From contig CAJJZO010000115.1 in the NCBI GenBank assembly GCA_905197585.1, positions 1 through 5,930 of the forward strand: a DNA stretch of 5,930 bases, given 5' to 3'. This stretch comes from an uncultured Collinsella sp. Its GTDB lineage: Bacteria; Actinomycetota; Coriobacteriia; Coriobacteriales; Coriobacteriaceae. The notes under the pieces were generated by a model, which saw only the letters and a list, made by a program, of their open reading frames with translations, searched no databases and had not been told where the DNA came from. How positions within the stretch are numbered: position 1 is the stretch's first letter; each line of letters begins with the position of its first letter. The translations under genes and the position numbers were made by a program. Shown here piece after piece: positions 1 to 4,799 of this stretch.

Positions 1-399
1 GCGTTCTATTGCTTGAGGCAGCTCTTTAACGTCATAAATAGGCACGATACCGCCCTGGCGCTCCGCCACAATGCGAACGAAATCCGCTTGATGATCATTC
101 ACGTGTTCGCCAAGGTCCCCTCGACGCGGAACAACAACAGGGACCTTCCCGGCCGCCATCGCCTCAAAGAAGCTCGAAGGGCCACCATGCGTAATCACCA
201 CATCCGCAACTTCCATATAATTCTTCATCTGATGGAACGGCACAAAACGCGAGTGATCACAATGGATAGGCTCATATGTTGAATAGCCTGTCTGAATGAA
301 AACCGGTTCCGTAAGTATCCCGACCGCCCTGAGTTCGTCGACAGCCTTGACCAAGCGATTGAACTGCTGCTCGTGGGTGCCCACGGTAACGAAAATCAT
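1..399 (-). CDS. PssE/Alg13-like glycosyltransferase catalytic subunit (3' end outside window)
   Basis: This is the C-terminal-half type of split glycosyltransferase (Alg13, PssE, Cps14G/WchK families), expected to bind the nucleotide sugar and add the second sugar to a lipid-linked polysaccharide precursor at the inner face of the membrane. Seen: the reading frame runs from ATG at 399 off the window edge with 133 codons and no stop. It begins MIFVTVGTHEQQFNRL, the typical Alg13/PssE N-terminus. Around residues 71-93 is HGGPSSFFEAMAAGKVPVVV followed by PRR, the family's nucleotide-sugar binding segment. Family members are usually about 150-170 residues, so perhaps 20-40 residues are missing. 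An AAGAAG-type ribosome site sits just upstream, across the stop of the preceding gene. The gene follows its Alg14-like partner by 11 bases, which supports a two-subunit enzyme. The exact donor sugar (galactose, glucuronic acid or GlcNAc) cannot be read from sequence. Confidence 0.9.
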   Translation of the reverse strand, partial: MIFVTVGTHEQQFNRLVKAVDELRAVGILTEPVFIQTGYSTYEPIHCDHSRFVPFHQMKNYMEVADVVITHGGPSSFFEAMAAGKVPVVVPRRGDLGEHVNDHQADFVRIVAERQGGIVPIYDVKELPQAIER

Positions 400-410
400 T
401 CGACCACTTC

Positions 411-878
411 TTAGAAAATCGAGCCGAGGTTCACGGCGTGCTTGTATACTTCCAGTTGCTCCGGCCACTGGACAACGAACAGGTCAGCGATCCCGTTGAG
501 CATCCGACCTGTCATGGTCGGCTTATCCACGCGGTCGAACACCTCTACGTAAACGCATTTGGCACCCAGCAGCTTGCCCAGTACGAAGAAAGGAACTGCC
601 ACGGCAGCTCCAGACGAGATAATTAGGTTAGGACGCTCCTTGCGGAGCACCTTCCAGGCGAGAACCGTGTTCTTCAGCAGGTTCGGGATGTTGCGGTTCG
701 TCGGATAGTGGCAATGGTAGACGCGCTCCCCTTCCAGAAGAGAATTCGCGTCCTCCTTGTCGAAGGTCACCCAGAACCTATCGGCAGCTTGTGACCAAAA
801 TGGCCTCAAGAGCCACATATGAGTCAGATGTCCTCCACTTGAACTCGGGATACACACTTTGGCTTTTGAAAGATCCAT
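411..878 (-). CDS. PssD/Alg14-like glycosyltransferase membrane partner
   Basis: This 155-residue protein matches the Alg14/PssD/Cps14F (WchJ) type: the membrane-associated partner that recruits and enhances the Alg13/PssE-like catalytic subunit encoded next. Seen: an N-terminal PSSSGGHLTHM stretch at residues 11-21, which is the family's glycine/histidine motif, and a hydrophobic SSGAAVAVPFFVLGKLLG segment at about 88-105 that could hold it at the membrane. A VYVEVFDRVDKPTMTGR segment (109-125) is also typical. The length fits the family (about 150). The ATG at 878 directly follows the TAG stop of the sugar transferase (879-881) with no base between, so translation is probably coupled. In the pneumococcal type 14 capsule the equivalent pair adds galactose to lipid-linked glucose. 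Here the substrate is inferred only in general terms, as the second step of repeat-unit assembly. Confidence 0.9.
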   Translation of the reverse strand: MDLSKAKVCIPSSSGGHLTHMWLLRPFWSQAADRFWVTFDKEDANSLLEGERVYHCHYPTNRNIPNLLKNTVLAWKVLRKERPNLIISSGAAVAVPFFVLGKLLGAKCVYVEVFDRVDKPTMTGRMLNGIADLFVVQWPEQLEVYKHAVNLGSIF

Positions 879-1643
879 CTAGCACGCACCCTTTCCCGTG
901 ATCACTTCGATGATGGTGAGAGCGATAATTCTCAAATCGGTGAGGAGCCCGCGTCGCGCAATGTATTCCAGGTCGCGACGAACCATCCCGTCGAATCCGG
1001 TCGAGTTGCGCTCCGTAACCTGCCACCAGCCGGTAATTCCCGGCTTCACGGCCAGGCGCTGCAGGTCGTATTCCGTGTACTCGGCCACCTCATTCGGCAG
1101 CGGCGGACGCGGGCCCACCACGGACATCTGACCCAGAAAGACGTTCAGGAACTGCGGGAACTCGTCGATGGAGTGCTTGCGGATGAACTTGCCGATCTTC
1201 GTTACGCGCGGGTCATCCTTCATCTTGAACATAGCGCCGGCGATCTCGTTCTGCCCCTTGAGCTCGGCGAGGCGCTCGTCGGCGTCCTTGTACATGGATC
1301 GGAACTTCCACATGCGGAAGGTAGACAGGCTGCCGTCGGGGCGGGTCTGACCAACACGGATCTGGCTGTAGAAGGGGCTGCCCTCGCTCTCCATGCGGAT
1401 GGCCGCCGCCAGCACCAAGCTGGGGATTGCGATAACAATGAGGATGGCACCGCTGAACACGATGTCAAACGTGCGCTTCACAGCCCTGTACGCCATGCGC
1501 GAGCGATCCCAGTCCATGATGGATTGCATGGCCTTGTAGCGACCGGCCCCTTCACGCCGGTCCATGGCCTGAGCAATGAGTGCCGCGCCCGCGGGCGCAT
1601 TCGTTGCATATTCTGTTTTATCCGACACGTTCTCTTCCAACAC
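879..1643 (-). CDS. Undecaprenyl-phosphate sugar-1-phosphate transferase (initiating sugar transferase)
   Basis: This is a polyprenol-phosphate phosphoglycosyl transferase of the bacterial sugar transferase family (PglC/WcaJ/CpsE catalytic domain). It moves a sugar phosphate from a UDP-sugar to undecaprenyl phosphate, the first step of exopolysaccharide synthesis at the cytoplasmic membrane. Numbering from the GTG at 1643 (254 residues), residues 1-50 are a hydrophilic extension. KRTFDIVFSG (56-65) leads into a hydrophobic re-entrant helix (61-83) with the helix-breaking proline at 74. KFRSM (113-117) follows, then the catalytic Asp160-Glu161 dyad in SIDEFPQFLNV, VGPRPPLPNE (176-185), and PGITGWWQV (201-209). 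The protein lacks the multi-span N-terminal domain of long WcaJ/CpsE forms, so it is the short monotopic type. The start is uncertain: GTG 1643, TTG 1640 or GTG 1628 (which has GGA 7 bases upstream). The sugar (glucose or galactose phosphate) is undetermined. Confidence 0.95.
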   Translation of the reverse strand: MLEENVSDKTEYATNAPAGAALIAQAMDRREGAGRYKAMQSIMDWDRSRMAYRAVKRTFDIVFSGAILIVIAIPSLVLAAAIRMESEGSPFYSQIRVGQTRPDGSLSTFRMWKFRSMYKDADERLAELKGQNEIAGAMFKMKDDPRVTKIGKFIRKHSIDEFPQFLNVFLGQMSVVGPRPPLPNEVAEYTEYDLQRLAVKPGITGWWQVTERNSTGFDGMVRRDLEYIARRGLLTDLRIIALTIIEVITGKGAC

Positions 1644-1670
1644 TTCGTCCCCGGGTTGGGGATCCTCCCT
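1644..1670 (-). promoter_or_regulatory. Displaced ribosome binding site with small intervening hairpin
   Basis: On the minus strand a strong Shine-Dalgarno sequence, AGGGAGG (1670-1664), stands about 20 bases before the GTG at 1643, too far for normal use, with no start codon at normal spacing. The bases between form CCCC-AACCC-GGGG (1661-1649). Folding that hairpin would leave only AT plus ACGAA, about 7 bases, between the Shine-Dalgarno and GTG 1643. This is an inference from base pairing alone. If the hairpin does not form, the GTG at 1628 with its weak GGAAGAG upstream may be the true start. Confidence 0.25.
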
Positions 1671-1694
1671 GTTCTGTGTAGCGACCGCCCGCAG

Positions 1695-2240
1695 CTAGGC
1701 GATCGCCTTTTTAAGGTTTCGCATTACGCGCTGCTCGGCTGAAAGCACGGCAAGGCCAACGCGCGTAGTTACGCGTCGGCCGCATAGGTCGAGCTCCAAA
1801 TAAGCAGTGCTCTTGCGTCTGTTAATGGTTTTGATAAGTCCCTCGTGACCCAGTAGCGGACCTGCCGTCACCACGACCTGGTCGCCGTCTTTTAGGGCCT
1901 CGCTCATGGGCACTACGCGGTCTCCCCTATGAGTAAAGCTGCTAATAAGCTGGACCTCTTCTTTTGCCAGCGGCACAAACTGACCGTCCTGGGATAGCAC
2001 CCGGGCAAAGTCGTCCATGCGCAGCAGATACTGTTGCACGGTGCGGGGATCTGCCGTGTCGCAGATAAGATAACCGGGAAAGAGCGGCTTGGTCGTGTTG
2101 ACCCATTCGCCGTGCACCTTGATCTCGGTTTGATACTGGGGATAAAAGAGCTCCTGCATGGCGCCAGCCGGCACCATGCGCTCGATGCGCTCGCGCATTA
2201 CGTCTTCGCGACCGTTAATGACCTGGATCACATACCACAC
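1695..2240 (-). CDS. loaP: LoaP-type NusG-family transcription antiterminator
   Basis: This is a specialised NusG paralogue that binds elongating RNA polymerase and promotes read-through of long biosynthetic operons. It is the first gene of a polysaccharide operon, the usual place for LoaP, RfaH and UpxY proteins. Numbering from GTG 2240 (181 residues), MWYVIQVINGRED opens the NGN domain, PLFPGYLICDTAD (52-64) is its conserved PGY segment, and LKDGDQVVVTAGPLLGHEGL (116-135) with the following KTINRRKSTAYLEL is the C-terminal KOW domain. The start at 2240 is chosen over GTG 2249 because AAGGGGGTG (2255-2247) lies 6 bases before it and because NusG-family proteins begin with WYV right after the first Met. 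It is a paralogue, not housekeeping NusG, since no secE or rplK flanks it. LoaP is preferred over RfaH from the Gram-positive context. The distinction is inferred and not proven here. Confidence 0.9.
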   Translation of the reverse strand: MWYVIQVINGREDVMRERIERMVPAGAMQELFYPQYQTEIKVHGEWVNTTKPLFPGYLICDTADPRTVQQYLLRMDDFARVLSQDGQFVPLAKEEVQLISSFTHRGDRVVPMSEALKDGDQVVVTAGPLLGHEGLIKTINRRKSTAYLELDLCGRRVTTRVGLAVLSAEQRVMRNLKKAIA

Positions 2241-2246
2241 GAGCAC

Positions 2247-2255
2247 CACCCCCTT
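2247..2255 (-). promoter_or_regulatory. Ribosome binding site of loaP
   Basis: AAGGGGGTG on the minus strand matches the full anti-Shine-Dalgarno complement AAGGAGGTG with one A-to-G change that still allows a G-U pair. It ends 6 bases before the GTG at 2240, which identifies that codon as the start. The upstream GTG codons at 2249 and 2246 overlap or abut the site and cannot be used with it. Confidence 0.7.
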
Positions 2256-2288
2256 GCTGTCTTACGTGTGGCTCACGGGGTTTGGGTA

Positions 2289-2321
2289 TGGCTTCGCCAG
2301 GGCGCTTGTGCGCGAAGGCGC
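2289..2321 (-). promoter_or_regulatory. Tandem hairpins in the loaP leader, candidate LoaP-responsive RNA element
   Basis: Read on the minus strand, the leader has GCGC (2321-2318), CTTC, GCGC (2313-2310), ACAA, GCGC (2305-2302), then CC and TGGC-GAA-GCCA (2299-2289). The three GCGC blocks allow two mutually exclusive stem-loops (first with second, or second with third), followed by a fixed TGGC/GCCA hairpin. They lie 34-66 bases before the loaP ribosome site and no U tract follows, so this is not an intrinsic terminator. LoaP proteins are known to recognise leader RNA hairpins. That these are the target is inference from position only. Confidence 0.4.
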
Positions 2322-2354
2322 TCCATATTCAAACCCTGAGCCCAGTCAGACAAG

Positions 2355-2382
2355 CACGTGGCTCTGCCCCACCGTGAACGGT
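2355..2382 (-). promoter_or_regulatory. Further dyads in the loaP leader
   Basis: Two overlapping dyads lie here. CACGTGG (2355-2361) pairs with CCACCGTG (2369-2376) with one bulged C and a 7-base loop. ACCG-TGAA-CGGT (2371-2382) is a small perfect hairpin that shares bases with the first, so only one can form at a time. No T tract follows in either direction. They would be in the loaP leader only if transcription starts upstream of about 2385. A TATACA at 2389-2384 could be a -10 but has no convincing -35. Confidence 0.25.
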
Positions 2383-2830
2383 ATGTATAAGCGCAGTTGC
2401 TAGAGTCGCGGACGTGTATCGCAAAATGACCGTAACCCCAGCTGGCTGCGTGCGATCCAGTCAAGCGGGAACAAAACTAGACCGCACGCAAACAGCTGCA
2501 AAACTGTTTCGCATTGGCATACAAGCTATTAATTGCACCATGGAATTACCAAATGCAAATAAATAACGTCGCATGACTTCTTTATTGGAGCTCGTGGTGT
2601 TTCTGACACCGCCGTTACGGCCGGATGCTGATCGACCCTGCGCTTTGCGACTTGCTGGAGCCGTGAGCACAGTTGAACTCATGTAACGTTAGGTATCCTA
2701 GCACAAGCTGGTAGCGAAACTGATTTGGCTTGTGGTGGACAACATATCGTTCATTTAGCGTGCTTAAGGGGGTTGTTTTGGGATGTTGTTCACATTGATG
2801 CAGGTTATTGGGATGCTAACGGTGATTAGG

Positions 2831-2846
2831 GGCGTTCCTGAACGCC
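2831..2846. repeat. Small perfect hairpin GGCGTT-CCTG-AACGCC
   Basis: A 6-base perfect stem with a four-base loop, flanked by TTAG on the left and CTAA on the right. These flanks extend the pairing past a two-base GG bulge to ten base pairs in all. No T tract follows on either strand, so it is not a clear terminator. Its role is unknown. Confidence 0.4.
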
Positions 2847-2878
2847 TAAATGTAGCAGCGAGCTGTGCCGATAATCTC

Positions 2879-2893
2879 GTTTGTCTAACAAAC
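2879..2893. repeat. Perfect dyad GTTTGT-CTA-ACAAAC
   Basis: A 15-base perfect inverted repeat with a three-base centre, about 80 bases downstream of the tRNA terminator in an AT-rich part of the gene-free interval. The size and symmetry resemble a dimeric repressor operator. No promoter elements were identified around it, so a regulatory role is only possible. Confidence 0.35.
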
Positions 2894-2972
2894 TATGTAC
2901 AGGCACGGGAAATAAATTGTGCAACTTTTTGTTGGTGTAGGAGGGGTTTGCGGCGCGAGGTATTTTGGCATG

Positions 2973-3000
2973 AAAAAAGGCCCTCGGAATACCGAAGGCC
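2973..3000 (-). terminator. Intrinsic terminator of the tRNA-Ala gene
   Basis: On the minus strand GGCCTTCGG (3000-2992), loop TATT, and CCGAGGGCC (2987-2979) form a 9-base-pair stem with one U-G pair, followed at once by six T (2978-2973). It begins 13 bases after the tRNA 3' end. The AAA/TTT flanks also allow weaker function on the plus strand, but no plus-strand gene ends here. Confidence 0.93.
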
Positions 3001-3013
3001 TTTGCATTCACGA

Positions 3014-3089
3014 TGGTGGAGACGAGGGGGATCGAACCCCTGACCTCTTGACTGCCAGTCAAGCGCTCTCCCAGCTGAGCTACGCCCCC
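3014..3089 (-). tRNA. tRNA-Ala (anticodon GGC)
   Basis: The 76-base minus-strand product forms a complete cloverleaf. The acceptor strands GGGGGCG and CGTCTCC pair through 7 bases, including G3:U70, the alanine identity pair. The D arm is in TAGCTCAGCTGGGAGAGCG. The anticodon stem CTTGA/TCAAG holds the loop CTGGCAG with U33 and anticodon GGC (reads GCC and GCU). The T arm is AGGGG-TTCGATC-CCCCT. The discriminator base is A73 and the CCA end is encoded in the DNA. The gene stands alone with its own promoter and terminator, not in a tRNA cluster or rRNA operon. Confidence 0.98.
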
Positions 3090-3102
3090 GTGACGTGGAG
3101 AT

Positions 3103-3131
3103 ACTATAGGGGAAGACTTTCTTTGATGCAA
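3103..3131 (-). promoter_or_regulatory. Promoter of the tRNA-Ala gene
   Basis: The minus strand carries TTGCAT (3131-3126) as -35 and TATAGT (3108-3103) as -10, separated by exactly 17 bases. Each hexamer differs from the sigma-70/sigma-A consensus at two positions or fewer. Transcription should start near 3096, giving a leader of about 7 bases before the mature tRNA at 3089. Confidence 0.85.
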
Positions 3132-3167
3132 GAGGTTTTTGTTGAAACTTTTCTTACGGGTTTTCCT

Positions 3168-3229
3168 GGGACGGGGCTGAATTGACTGATTTTGACTTCG
3201 GCAAAATCAGTCAATTAACCCACCGTCCC
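3168..3229. repeat. Nested near-palindrome over the thiN stop codon
   Basis: An inner perfect inverted repeat, AATTGACTGATTTTG (3180-3194) and CAAAATCAGTCAATT (3202-3216), has 15-base arms and a 7-base centre, ACTTCGG. An outer pair, GGGACGG (3168-3174) and CCGTCCC (3223-3229), surrounds it with a short unpaired zone between. On the plus strand the centre contains C(UUCG)G, a very stable RNA tetraloop. The thiN stop (3217-3215) and its last codons lie within the right arms. There is no T tract on either side, so it is not a standard intrinsic terminator. It may still mark the 3' end of the HAD-thiN transcript. Confidence 0.75.
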
Positions 3230-3880
3230 GATAAAACCCTGATGCAGCAAATAACCGATTGCGACGCCTTGATGGACTTGGATCGTGGCTGTTGACCTGA
3301 CGACGTTGCTGATGCCCGTGTCGGCTAGTAGGCCTAACGAAGCGTGATCTAGTTCCCACTCTAGGCCGTGCTCGGTTGCCACCGTCCCAGGCGCTATGGC
3401 GATGATGGAAAACGTCTTGCCCTCGGCACCTTCGATGGTCCACGATTCTCCTGCGCGAAGGATGCGGGAGACCACCTTGTCCTCCACAATCCAGACAGGG
3501 GCGTCCTTGTAGCCTGCAAGCAACCCCAGTACGGAAAGTGCCATGTCCGGGCGGCCGCCCGTAGCGCAAGTCGCAACCACATCGGCAACCGGCCAGCGAC
3601 GGCGGACGGAATCGAGCGCCAACGCAAGATCGGTATAGTCCTTGTACGGGTCGTGGCGTTCTACCTCAAAGTCGGTGGCGGCATCGACCAGCGCGCGGCC
3701 GGCGTCGCTAACTGTGTCGGCATCTCCCACATATACATCGCAGCCCAGTCCTGCGCCCAGCAGCGCGTCGAGTCCGCGGTCCACGGCGACAATGTGGTCG
3801 CACTCCCCTGCTAGCCTACGCAACAGATCCGCGCTCGCCACCACGGGCGAGCCGCAGACCACTAATACCTTGCAACCCAC
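3215..3880 (-). CDS. thiN: Thiamine pyrophosphokinase
   Basis: This enzyme transfers pyrophosphate from ATP to thiamine to make the cofactor thiamine diphosphate, in the cytoplasm. At 221 residues it has normal length for bacterial ThiN. Motifs seen in order are DRGLDALLGAGLGCDVYVGD (34-53) running into ADTVS, which corresponds to the family's Mg/ATP-binding G-D-x-D-S region. Next come PYKDYTDLALAL (78-89), matching the K-D-x-T-D motif, and GGRPDMALSVLGLL (108-121), matching G-G-R-x-D-H but with Met in place of the usual His. SNVV (191-194) is in the C-terminal thiamine-binding domain. The start is GTG at 3880, placed 9 bases after the stop of the HAD gene with a weak AGGCGAG upstream. No TPP riboswitch motif was seen before this operon. 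The family assignment is firm. Activity is inferred. Confidence 0.92.
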   Translation of the reverse strand: MGCKVLVVCGSPVVASADLLRRLAGECDHIVAVDRGLDALLGAGLGCDVYVGDADTVSDAGRALVDAATDFEVERHDPYKDYTDLALALDSVRRRWPVADVVATCATGGRPDMALSVLGLLAGYKDAPVWIVEDKVVSRILRAGESWTIEGAEGKTFSIIAIAPGTVATEHGLEWELDHASLGLLADTGISNVVRSTATIQVHQGVAIGYLLHQGFIGTVG

Positions 3881-3889
3881 AGCTCTCGC

Positions 3890-4579
3890 CTATCCCTCAA
3901 ACGAAAGCACGTGGGCCAGGTCAAGCTCCTCGTAGCTATCGATAAAGATATCGCAGTTGGCACGCACGTCGTCGCGCTTCATGCGGCCGTGCGGGTCATA
4001 AATACCTACACGTTTAAAGCCGGCGACCCCAGAGCTCTTTAGGCCAAAGACGGCGTCCTCAAACACCCATGCGCGCTCAAACTTGTGCCCATGGCGCTCC
4101 TCCAGGCGGCGCTGCGCCAGCTCGTACACATCGGGGAACTGCTTGGAGCGTCCTGCTTCACCCGTCGTGGTAATTAACTCCATGTAAGCGTCGCGCCCGG
4201 CACCAGCGAGCGCGGACTGCACCAGCTCGGCCGGCGTGGGCGTAGCCACGCACATGGCAATACCTGCCGCCTTCGCCTGCTCCAAAAATGCCAGGAGCCC
4301 CTCGCGCGGCGGCACCTTGGAGTACCCATCAATCAGAATATTACTCAGCTCGCGGTACAGCTCCTCGCCATTCGCGCCAATGCCCCAGGTGTCGTGGTAG
4401 GCCTGGCACTCGTCCTCCAGCGACAGGTGCTCAAATTGGGCAAAGTCATCTACGGTCACGTCGACACCGTGGCGGTGCAATAACTCGGGCTGGGCATAGG
4501 CCCAAACGGGGGTGCTATTAACCAGTGTGCCGTCGCAATCGAAAATAAAAGCAACCTTGGGAGCGGCGGTATGGGACAT
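3890..4579 (-). CDS. HAD-superfamily phosphatase (subfamily IA, beta-phosphoglucomutase-like)
   Basis: This is a haloacid dehalogenase-type hydrolase that removes phosphate from a small phosphorylated metabolite using an aspartate nucleophile and Mg. Numbering from ATG 4579 (229 residues), motif I is FDCDGTLVNS with Asp14 and Asp16, motif II is ATPTPAE with Thr113, motif III is Lys146 in GRSKQFPD, and motif IV is VFEDAVFG with Glu174-Asp175. Residues about 21-90 form the alpha-helical cap typical of subfamily IA. The ATG at 4579 is chosen over TTG 4600 because GAAAGG (4592-4587) lies 7 bases before it. It is the first gene of an operon with thiN, 9 bases upstream, so thiamine monophosphate is a possible substrate. 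This is inference from position, since HAD substrates cannot be read from motifs. Confidence 0.92.
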   Translation of the reverse strand: MSHTAAPKVAFIFDCDGTLVNSTPVWAYAQPELLHRHGVDVTVDDFAQFEHLSLEDECQAYHDTWGIGANGEELYRELSNILIDGYSKVPPREGLLAFLEQAKAAGIAMCVATPTPAELVQSALAGAGRDAYMELITTTGEAGRSKQFPDVYELAQRRLEERHGHKFERAWVFEDAVFGLKSSGVAGFKRVGIYDPHGRMKRDDVRANCDIFIDSYEELDLAHVLSFEG

Positions 4580-4601
4580 AAACGAACCTTTCGATGTCAA
4601 A

Positions 4602-4632
4602 TGGTAAACAACCTGCTAAAAACGTTTTACCA
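4602..4632. promoter_or_regulatory. Secondary operator-like inverted half-sites
   Basis: TGGTAAA (4602-4608) and TTTACCA (4626-4632) repeat in the same inverted order as the perfect dyad at 4664-4689, with a 17-base gap instead of 12. Within it lies AAAACGTTTT (4619-4628), a CG-centred palindrome of the kind seen in LacI-family operators. It sits downstream of the minus-strand -10 candidate, in the HAD-gene leader. A second site for the same regulator is likely but unproven. Confidence 0.45.
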
Positions 4633-4649
4633 AACGTCAGGCTAACAAT

Positions 4650-4678
4650 TTTGAAACCCTAATTGGTAAAACTGTCAA
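4650..4678 (-). promoter_or_regulatory. Candidate promoter of the HAD-thiN operon
   Basis: A perfect -35 hexamer, TTGACA (4678-4673), is followed after exactly 17 bases by TTCAAA (4655-4650), a weak -10 matching consensus at three of six positions. Transcription would start near 4643, about 64 bases before the HAD start codon. The -35 lies in the centre of the inverted repeat 4664-4689, so a bound regulator would cover it. Confidence 0.45.
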
Positions 4679-4689
4679 GAGTTTTACCA
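4664..4689. promoter_or_regulatory. Perfect inverted repeat, likely operator between divergent promoters
   Basis: TGGTAAAACT (4664-4673) and AGTTTTACCA (4680-4689) are perfect 10-base arms around GTCAAG. The repeat includes the -35 of the minus-strand promoter and ends 15 bases before the extended -10 of the plus-strand promoter, so one regulator could control both glgB and HAD-thiN. The symmetry and location are seen directly. The regulator is unknown and is not encoded in this window. Confidence 0.6.
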
Positions 4690-4704
4690 CAGCAATTCTG
4701 CCAG

Positions 4705-4713
4705 TGGTATAAA
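4705..4713 (+). promoter_or_regulatory. Candidate extended -10 promoter of glgB
   Basis: TGGTATAAA contains TG one base before TATAAA (4708-4713), an extended -10 element that can work without a good -35. The -35 position falls at the right arm of the operator (about 4683-4690, TTTACC-like) and is poor. Transcription would start near 4720, giving glgB a leader of about 190 bases. The partial match to the TGGTAAA half-site suggests the regulator might also touch this element. Confidence 0.45.
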
Positions 4714-4799
4714 CATGTCGCTTACCGATTAAACGCCCCCGCAAATCCGCTTTCGTCCATAAAACTAACGCACAGGTGTTATCGTTGTTTCTGCCGAAA

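Larger units (their letters stand above)
2256..2972. other. Gene-free interval between the tRNA terminator and loaP
   Basis: About 700 bases hold no open frame with a ribosome site, a recognisable domain or coding-like composition. The end nearest loaP carries the leader hairpins described separately. Elsewhere only short dyads are visible: AAACAG/CTGTTT (2490-2509), GGTGT/ACACC (2596-2610), CCG-TTA-CGG (2612-2620), CACAAGC/GCTTGTG (2702-2734), GGCGTT-CCTG-AACGCC (2831-2846) and GTTTGT-CTA-ACAAAC (2879-2893). The promoter of the polysaccharide operon should lie here, but no -35/-10 pair is convincing. No transposase remnant, invertible-promoter repeats or CRISPR repeats were found. Confidence 0.6.

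Noticed and set aside
1173..1742. A 189-codon plus-strand frame opposite the sugar transferase and the end of loaP
   Set aside because: It is antisense to two genes with clear family motifs, and its product resembles no family.
2384..2412. TATACA (2389-2384, minus) as a -10 for loaP
   Set aside because: The sequence 17 bases upstream (TCCGCG) is not a -35, and there is no extended -10 TG. It is too weak to list as a promoter.
2461..2682. A 73-codon minus-strand frame in the gene-free interval
   Set aside because: There is no ribosome site before its ATG, no domain, and no support from spacing or composition. It was not annotated as a gene.
2304..2734. GCTTGTGC (2304-2311) and GCACAAGC (2701-2708) as ends of an invertible promoter segment
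   Set aside because: The match is only 8 bases, another GCTTGTG lies at 2728, no recombinase gene is present, and chance explains it.
2783..3043. An 86-codon plus-strand frame preceded by AAGGGGGT
   Set aside because: The ribosome-like site is about 11 bases from the ATG. The frame runs through the tRNA terminator and into the tRNA gene, and the product has no recognisable features.
2826..3131. A 101-codon minus-strand frame through the tRNA gene (contains GGVAQLGERLTGSQEV)
   Set aside because: This peptide is the well-known false translation of a tRNA gene. The frame crosses the tRNA, its promoter and its terminator.
4580..4700. A TPP riboswitch upstream of the HAD-thiN operon
   Set aside because: The conserved CUGAGA, ACCUGA and GGAU-type segments were looked for in the leader and not found.
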